Assembly: GCF_001025135.1 (NCBI RefSeq)
Contig: NZ_AP012323.1
Location: 1,860,001 to 1,924,000, forward strand
DNA from: Bifidobacterium bifidum ATCC 29521 = JCM 1255 = DSM 20456
Lineage (GTDB): Bacteria; Actinomycetota; Actinomycetes; Actinomycetales; Bifidobacteriaceae
Length of the DNA stretch: 64,000 bases
Direction of reading: 5' to 3'
The notes beneath the pieces were generated by a model. That model did not search any database and had not been told where the DNA came from. It was given only the letters and a program-made list of their open reading frames with translations. Positions 59,583-64,000 of the stretch are shown here, piece after piece. Positions within the stretch are counted from its first letter, which is position 1. Each line of letters starts with the position of its first letter. The position numbers and the translations under genes are program-made.

Positions 59583-61841
59583 TCAGCGGCCTCCGAAAGA
59601 TCCGCCGCCAATGCCGCCGGAGGAGCCCCCGAAACCGCCACCGCCCGAGAACGAACCGCCCGAGATACCGCCGAAACCGCCACCACCGGACGTCGCCGCG
59701 TGGATGACGGAGCCGATCTCGGAGAAACCGGCATTCAGCCGCGCGCCGAAGTCACCAAAGTTCGCGCTGAACGACGCCGGGTCGAAACCACCGCCGACGC
59801 CGCCGGCACCCGCCCCGGCGGTCGGACCTCCCATATAGCCATACCCGTACGGGCGGTAGCTCCAGTACAGCAGCGAGCCGGCGCCATGCGCGTCCAGCCA
59901 TTGCGGATCGGTCACCTGCGGGTACGCCTTGGCGAACTCCGCCATCACGCGGTCCGAAATGCCGAACGCCGCGGCATACACCAGATACCGGTCCCACAGC
60001 ACCATGTCGGCCACCCCGCGGTCACTGAAATTGCTGAAATCCTGCAGATACCGGTACAGTCCCTGCACCTGTCCCGCATACCGTTGGCCGGAAGACGTCA
60101 GCACGCTGGACGCAGCATATGAGCACACGACGATCGACAGCATCATGATCGGTGCGGAAATGATCAGCGCCAGTGCAATATTGCCGCCGAACACCGCGAT
60201 GATGCCGGAGACCAGCGCCAGTGCGGCGCCGAGGCCGCCCATCCAGCTGGCCAGCGTGCCGCCGTTGCGCGTCGCTCCAAGCATCGCGAACTCGGACGAG
60301 CACGCTTCGGTGAACAGGTTCAGCGCCTTGTACCCGTTCTTCCAGTCCTCGCAATGCCGCTTCATGCCGTCCAGATCGAACACGGGAGATCCGACGCGCT
60401 TGGAGACCTTCTGCATCAGGCTCAGCGCGGCACGCTCGCTCTGGCTCAGGTTGAGCTCCCGCTCCGCGTCCTTGTCGAATCCCGCCGGCAACAGCACTAT
60501 GGTCATCGTCTTGCCCAGCGACTTCGCCTTGCCCTCGTCGGCGCCAATCATGCCGGCCAGCCGCACGTTGTCGGCATTGCTCATATCGATGCCCCGGTAC
60601 AGGCTCGACGGACCCGGATAGATGGCGATCGCCTTCTTCGAGGCGAGCGACAGCATCGTCGCCGTCATCTGCAGCGAGTCGACACTGCCCTTGGACAGTC
60701 CCATGACATCCGCCATCTTCGCGGCCGAGGCAGGGCTCATGTCCGGCGGCTCACGCCAGTATTCGATGTCGCCGTGGTATTGGGATTCGCGATAGCTGCG
60801 CACCGCCGCGACCATGCCGATGACGAACAGCGCCAATCCGGCGAGGACTACTGCGATCCACAAGGCCACGCGCACGCGGGCCGGGCCGGCCTGCTGTTGC
60901 CGCCACGCGATTTCCTGCTGGTCTTCGGATTGCTTCAGCTTCGGCAGGTACGTGCGGCCGGTCTGCTGGCGCACCCACGCGGCATCGCCCTGCCGCCATC
61001 CGGACGGAGGCTTGACGGCGGAGGCGTCGTAGGCCGCCACCACGTCGAGATACTGCCCGGCGCGAACATCGGACGCACTGAAACGCAGCGAGCCGTCGTC
61101 CATCCGGGAGGTTTCGGAGACGCCGGCGTAGTGCAGCCATGCCCAGCTGCTGGAGGCGTCGATGCCGTCGGGGAAGCGCACAATTCCGGTGACCTTGCCG
61201 ATGGGGATCAGGTTGCTGTCACCGAACGGCTCCCACTGCCACGATGCCACGTCCTTGTAGAGCGTGGTGCCGCCGTGGAGCGTCATCGTCACGTCGAACT
61301 TGAGACTGCTGGCTTTTTTGGTCGCGGGGATGTTCCAGCCGATCTCCACGTCTTTCGACCGCCGCGAGGTCGTGTTGTCGCTGATCTCGTACCCGTCCTT
61401 GGCGGGATCGAACGGCTGGGGGTTCTCGGCCCCGTCGGTCACGTCCGCGATGTACCAGTGCCCGGCGTATTCGCGGTCCCATGACGTATCGGAATGGTCG
61501 GCCGGCGATGCCAGCGCGCCCTGCTCATAGTTTTCGCCGGCGGTGACGTTGCGCACGCTGATGTCGGTGATGTTGGTCAGGCCGTCCTCTCGCAGCGTGT
61601 ACTTCTGGTACAGCTGCCGCCATGGTGTGTCGCCGTCGCGCGTGCGGAGCTTCATGTCGATGTGCTGGGTAACCTTCAGGCTGCCGTCGGCTTGAACCGC
61701 GACGTCATAGTCCAGCGTGCGGTAGCTCAGGTCGGGCGAGCTTCCGCTCAGCATCAGGCCGGCGCCGATGACGATGGCGAAGACGACGAGTGTGCCGGCC
61801 AACGCCGTTGCCAGCGAGCGGAGCAGACGTTTCAGGTTCAT
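59583..61841 (-). CDS. DUF2207-type membrane protein
   Basis: A 752-residue membrane protein. It has an N-terminal signal anchor (about residues 10-30, ALAGTLVVFAIVIGAGLML), an extracytoplasmic beta-rich DUF2207 domain (about 35-290, including DLSYRTLDYDVAVQADGSLK), two or three further membrane helices (about 335-360 and 530-580), and a C-terminal Gly-Gly-Phe-Ser rich tail (GGGFGGSSGGIGGGSFGGR). Function of the family is unknown. The ATG at 61841 has GGAG 6 bases upstream. It follows lemA on the same strand after 56 bases, and a lemA-DUF2207 pair is common in bacteria. Confidence 0.85.
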   Translation of the reverse strand: MNLKRLLRSLATALAGTLVVFAIVIGAGLMLSGSSPDLSYRTLDYDVAVQADGSLKVTQHIDMKLRTRDGDTPWRQLYQKYTLREDGLTNITDISVRNVTAGENYEQGALASPADHSDTSWDREYAGHWYIADVTDGAENPQPFDPAKDGYEISDNTTSRRSKDVEIGWNIPATKKASSLKFDVTMTLHGGTTLYKDVASWQWEPFGDSNLIPIGKVTGIVRFPDGIDASSSWAWLHYAGVSETSRMDDGSLRFSASDVRAGQYLDVVAAYDASAVKPPSGWRQGDAAWVRQQTGRTYLPKLKQSEDQQEIAWRQQQAGPARVRVALWIAVVLAGLALFVIGMVAAVRSYRESQYHGDIEYWREPPDMSPASAAKMADVMGLSKGSVDSLQMTATMLSLASKKAIAIYPGPSSLYRGIDMSNADNVRLAGMIGADEGKAKSLGKTMTIVLLPAGFDKDAERELNLSQSERAALSLMQKVSKRVGSPVFDLDGMKRHCEDWKNGYKALNLFTEACSSEFAMLGATRNGGTLASWMGGLGAALALVSGIIAVFGGNIALALIISAPIMMLSIVVCSYAASSVLTSSGQRYAGQVQGLYRYLQDFSNFSDRGVADMVLWDRYLVYAAAFGISDRVMAEFAKAYPQVTDPQWLDAHGAGSLLYWSYRPYGYGYMGGPTAGAGAGGVGGGFDPASFSANFGDFGARLNAGFSEIGSVIHAATSGGGGFGGISGGSFSGGGGFGGSSGGIGGGSFGGR

Positions 61842-61897
61842 GGCGATCTCCAATGATCAGCAGCGGCGATGGTTCCGGCGGTCGGTGACGTCGGGCG

Positions 61898-62470
61898 TCA
61901 GAAACGCACCTGCGGCACCTGGCGGGACCCCTCGTCGGCCTGGAAGTACTGTGCCTGCTCGAAGTGGAACATGCCGGCGATGATGTTGCTCGGCACCGTC
62001 TCGATCTTGGTGTTGTACTTGAGCACCACATCGTTGTAGAACTGCCGCGCGTAGGCGATCTTCGTCTCCAGGTCCTTGAGCTGCGCCTGCAGATCCATGA
62101 AGTTCTGGTTCGCCTGCAGCTGCGGGTACGCCTCCATGGTCGCCTGCAGGTTGAACAGCGCGCGGGACAGCGCGTTTTCGGCGGTGGCACGCTCGACGGT
62201 GGTCGCGTTCGGGTTCGCCGCGGCCGCAGCGGCTCCGGCGCGCGCCTGGGTCACCTGGGTCAGCACGGAGGATTCATGCCCGGCGTACCCCTTGACCGTT
62301 TCGACCAGGTTCGGTATCAGGTCGGCGCGCTGCTTGAGCTGCACGTCGATCTGTGCCCAGCCGTTCTTCACGCGATTGCGCAGCGCGACCAGCGCGTTGT
62401 AGGCACCGACCGCCCACAGCACCAGCGCGATGATGACGACGATGACTATCGCCAGAATGATCCACCCCAT
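61898..62470 (-). CDS. lemA: LemA family protein
   Basis: A 190-residue LemA protein: an N-terminal membrane helix ([20 protein letters not shown]) followed by a helical domain with the family signature [21 protein letters not shown] and [15 protein letters not shown]. Members are membrane proteins of unclear role. GAAGGAG precedes the ATG at 62470; the frame extends upstream to 62665 in non-coding sequence. It heads a two-gene unit with the DUF2207 gene. Confidence 0.92.
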   Translation of the reverse strand: MGWIILAIVIVVIIALVLWAVGAYNALVALRNRVKNGWAQIDVQLKQRADLIPNLVETVKGYAGHESSVLTQVTQARAGAAAAAANPNATTVERATAENALSRALFNLQATMEAYPQLQANQNFMDLQAQLKDLETKIAYARQFYNDVVLKYNTKIETVPSNIIAGMFHFEQAQYFQADEGSRQVPQVRF

Positions 62471-62544
62471 GTGCACTCCTTCGTATCGTTGTTGCCGCCA
62501 TTGAAGCATGACTATGTGAAATGATACGTCACCGTGTCGCCGTC

Positions 62545-63503
62545 CATGTCCTTCACTCCGCACGGTATCATCAAAGGACGTGGCCGCCCTCGCCGGCGTC
62601 GCGCAGAGCACCGTGTCGTATGTCATGAGCGGCAACCGGCCGATCTCGCAGAAGACGCGGGACAAAGTCGAGAAGGCGATGCGGGAGCTCGGCTACGTGC
62701 CCGACGCGCACGCCCGGGCCATGATCAGCAACCGCTCGCACATCATCGGTCTGCTCACCGAAACCACGGGGACCACGCAAGGCGCGGAGCTGTTCCCATC
62801 CTGCGGGCCATCCGCGCCACCGCGAAGGAACACGGCTACGACCTCATCCTGATGTCATCGACCTGCACGACCGAAGACCTCGCCGACATGCGTCGGCTGG
62901 GCAAAGGCAACCTCGTCGACGCATTCATCATGCTGGACATCCGGCATCATGACGGGCGTCTGAAATCCGCAATGAAACTCGGCCTGCCCATCGTGCCGTA
63001 CGGCGACCCCGGCGAGCCGTACCACTACCATTGCGTGGACTCCGACACGAAGGCGATCGTGGGCATGGCGTTCTGGGAGATGCACGCCATCGGCGCGAAG
63101 AAAGCGGTGATCGTCGAGGACCCGCGCGGCGACCACGAGTTTCCGTTCATCAACATCTTCGACCGGGAGAGCGTCATATGCGCCGAACGGCATGGGATAC
63201 AGCTGGAGCGGTTCGAGGCGAAGGACACGCGCTGGCAATCGTTCGAGCCGCTGACAGGGAAGTTCCCGGAGTGGAAGGGCAACGGCGTATGCATTTACAC
63301 CCGCTCGCCGCGGACGCTGGCGTGGATAGAGCAGATGATGCTGCTCACCGGCGTCACCCCAGGCAAGGACATCGGGCTGATCGGCGAGGGCGGTCGAAGT
63401 CGCCATCGAGCAGATCGAAGGCAAGGAATTCGAGCCCGGCGTAGAACGCACGCCGCCGAGATTCACCCGCCGCGAGACCACGATTCTCGGATTCGCGGGC
63501 TGA
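62545..63503 (+). pseudogene. LacI-family regulator broken by frameshifts
   Basis: Three different frames hold successive parts of one LacI protein. The ATG at 62545 is out of frame with the HTH ([20 protein letters not shown], about 62565-62625), which runs to TQGAELFP near 62795. The next frame continues with ILRAIRATAKEHGYDLILMS and the periplasmic-binding-like core to DIGLIGEGG near 63390. After a gap the third frame ends AVEVAIEQIEGKEFEPG and ILGFAG with a stop at 63501. About 30 residues are also missing at the last break. The natural ligand and target are unknown. Confidence 0.85.
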
Positions 63504-63602
63504 GGCCGCACAAGGGGCATGCGGCCTTTGCCGCAGGCCACATCCGGAAACGGTGCCATCTCACTTACCGTGGCGAATGCCCCGCCAGGCCGGATCATCC
63601 CC

Positions 63603-63722
63603 AAATTACGGGTTGAAATTGTCGATATCTATGATTCCCCGTGCGAAATCGCCGTTTTAGGGCCCGAAAGCGGCGATTTGACACGGGGAATTGCGAATAA
63701 CGACAATTTCAACCCGTAATTT
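63603..63722. repeat. 120-bp three-tier palindrome
   Basis: Outer arms 63603-63624 and 63701-63722 are perfect over 22 bases; the middle pair is ATTCCCCGTG (63634-63643) with CACGGGGAAT (63682-63691); the inner pair is AAATCGCCG (63646-63654) with CGGCGATTT (63671-63679). The internal loops are symmetrical (9 and 9 bases; 2 and 2 bases). Confidence 0.85.
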
Positions 63723-63762
63723 GACGTGCAGGATGGGCGCGCGGCACAGAAAACACAAAAAA

Positions 63763-63785
63763 GGGAGCCCCGTGATGGGGCTCCC
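63763..63785 (-). terminator. Terminator of the last gene
   Basis: GGGAGCCCC and GGGGCTCCC form a perfect 9-bp stem, followed on the minus strand by TTTTTT (63762-63757). It is 92 bases past the stop of the gene that enters from the right edge. Confidence 0.85.
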
Positions 63786-63876
63786 CGTAAGTGAGGCGCA
63801 GGCTACCCGCGTTGGCTCAGAGGACGCCGGCTCTCGGACGTCGAGCCGTTAGTGCGAGCGGCCATGCCGCAAGAGA

Positions 63877-64000
63877 TCAGTTCTCGAACGGATCGAAGTC
63901 GCGACGCACGCGGCGGCGCGGACGCTCGGAGCGCTCCACGCGGTCGGCGCGGTACTCGTCGTAGTTCTCGTCGGTCGCGTAACGCGGGTTGCGATCGTAA
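63877..64000 (-). CDS. Unidentified protein, C-terminal end (runs off window)
   Basis: Only the last 40 residues are visible, ending RRRVRRDFDPFEN. They are rich in Arg, Asp, Glu and Tyr (NPRYATDENYDEYRADRVER), like the tail of a nucleic-acid-binding or disordered-tail protein. The protein family cannot be recognised. A terminator lies 92 bases beyond its stop. Confidence 0.55.
   Translation of the reverse strand, partial: YDRNPRYATDENYDEYRADRVERSERPRRRVRRDFDPFEN

Overview
The window is a chromosomal segment of a high-GC Gram-positive bacterium, almost certainly a Bifidobacterium. The basis is the gene content: a SepX/GlpR-type division membrane protein, an FHA-domain operon, class Ib nrdHIEF, a cell-wall-anchored glycosidase with FIVAR repeats, AAGGAG ribosome binding sites mixed with apparently leaderless starts, and a CIRCE-regulated groES without groEL. 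The species cannot be fixed from sequence reading alone.

Layout. 1-5700: end of a membrane protein gene, tRNA-Ser, dinB, then minus-strand dapC, fdxA, murB and rpmG. 5720-7690: tRNA-Met, tRNA-Thr and tRNA-Tyr beside a decayed stretch holding remnants of a MoxR/transglutaminase locus and a serine hydrolase that has lost its zinc-ribbon N-terminus. 7771-12300: groES with CIRCE, then a division and folate neighbourhood (sepX, GNAT, 5-FCL, FmdB, SAF). 12362-17900: three overlapping genes encoding an FHA protein, a 1209-residue helicase-like protein with degenerate ATPase and nuclease motifs, and a small protein. 18193-19395: rplJL with an L10-leader-type attenuator. 19405-26274: secreted SGNH hydrolase and a giant anchored enzyme combining a GH123-like domain and a sialidase-type propeller. 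26807-29329: purine permease and a Vsr/DUF559-type protein. 29623-36180: phosphate-starvation regulon (senX3-regX3-pstSCAB order). 36369-42388: mtnN and two DAHP synthase paralogues flanking an ArsR-MFS cassette. 42599-51580: secreted HNH nuclease, pepC, DivIVA-like coiled coil, pcp, ispD, pgeF and a U32 protein. 51699-52880: a broken IS30-type element. 53031-58694: aldo/keto reductase and nrdHIEF. 58936-63503: a deleted PLP-enzyme remnant, DUF2207 and LemA proteins and a frameshifted LacI regulator. The window ends in the 3' end of an unidentified gene.

Two themes stand out. First, gene decay is common: moxR/tgpA, the hydrolase N-terminus, the IS30 transposase, the Cys/Met-metabolism PLP enzyme and lacI are all broken. 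Second, several spacers contain unusually long or organised palindromes: a 120-bp three-tier hairpin, a 166-bp element with 36-bp terminal inverted repeats, a 207-bp inverted pair of 42-bp tandem repeats, 34-bp perfect arms, and nested GTCAC palindromes. Two of these palindromic cores occur twice in the window. The best candidates for something undescribed are the FHA/pseudo-helicase operon, these palindromic elements and the dual-catalytic surface enzyme.
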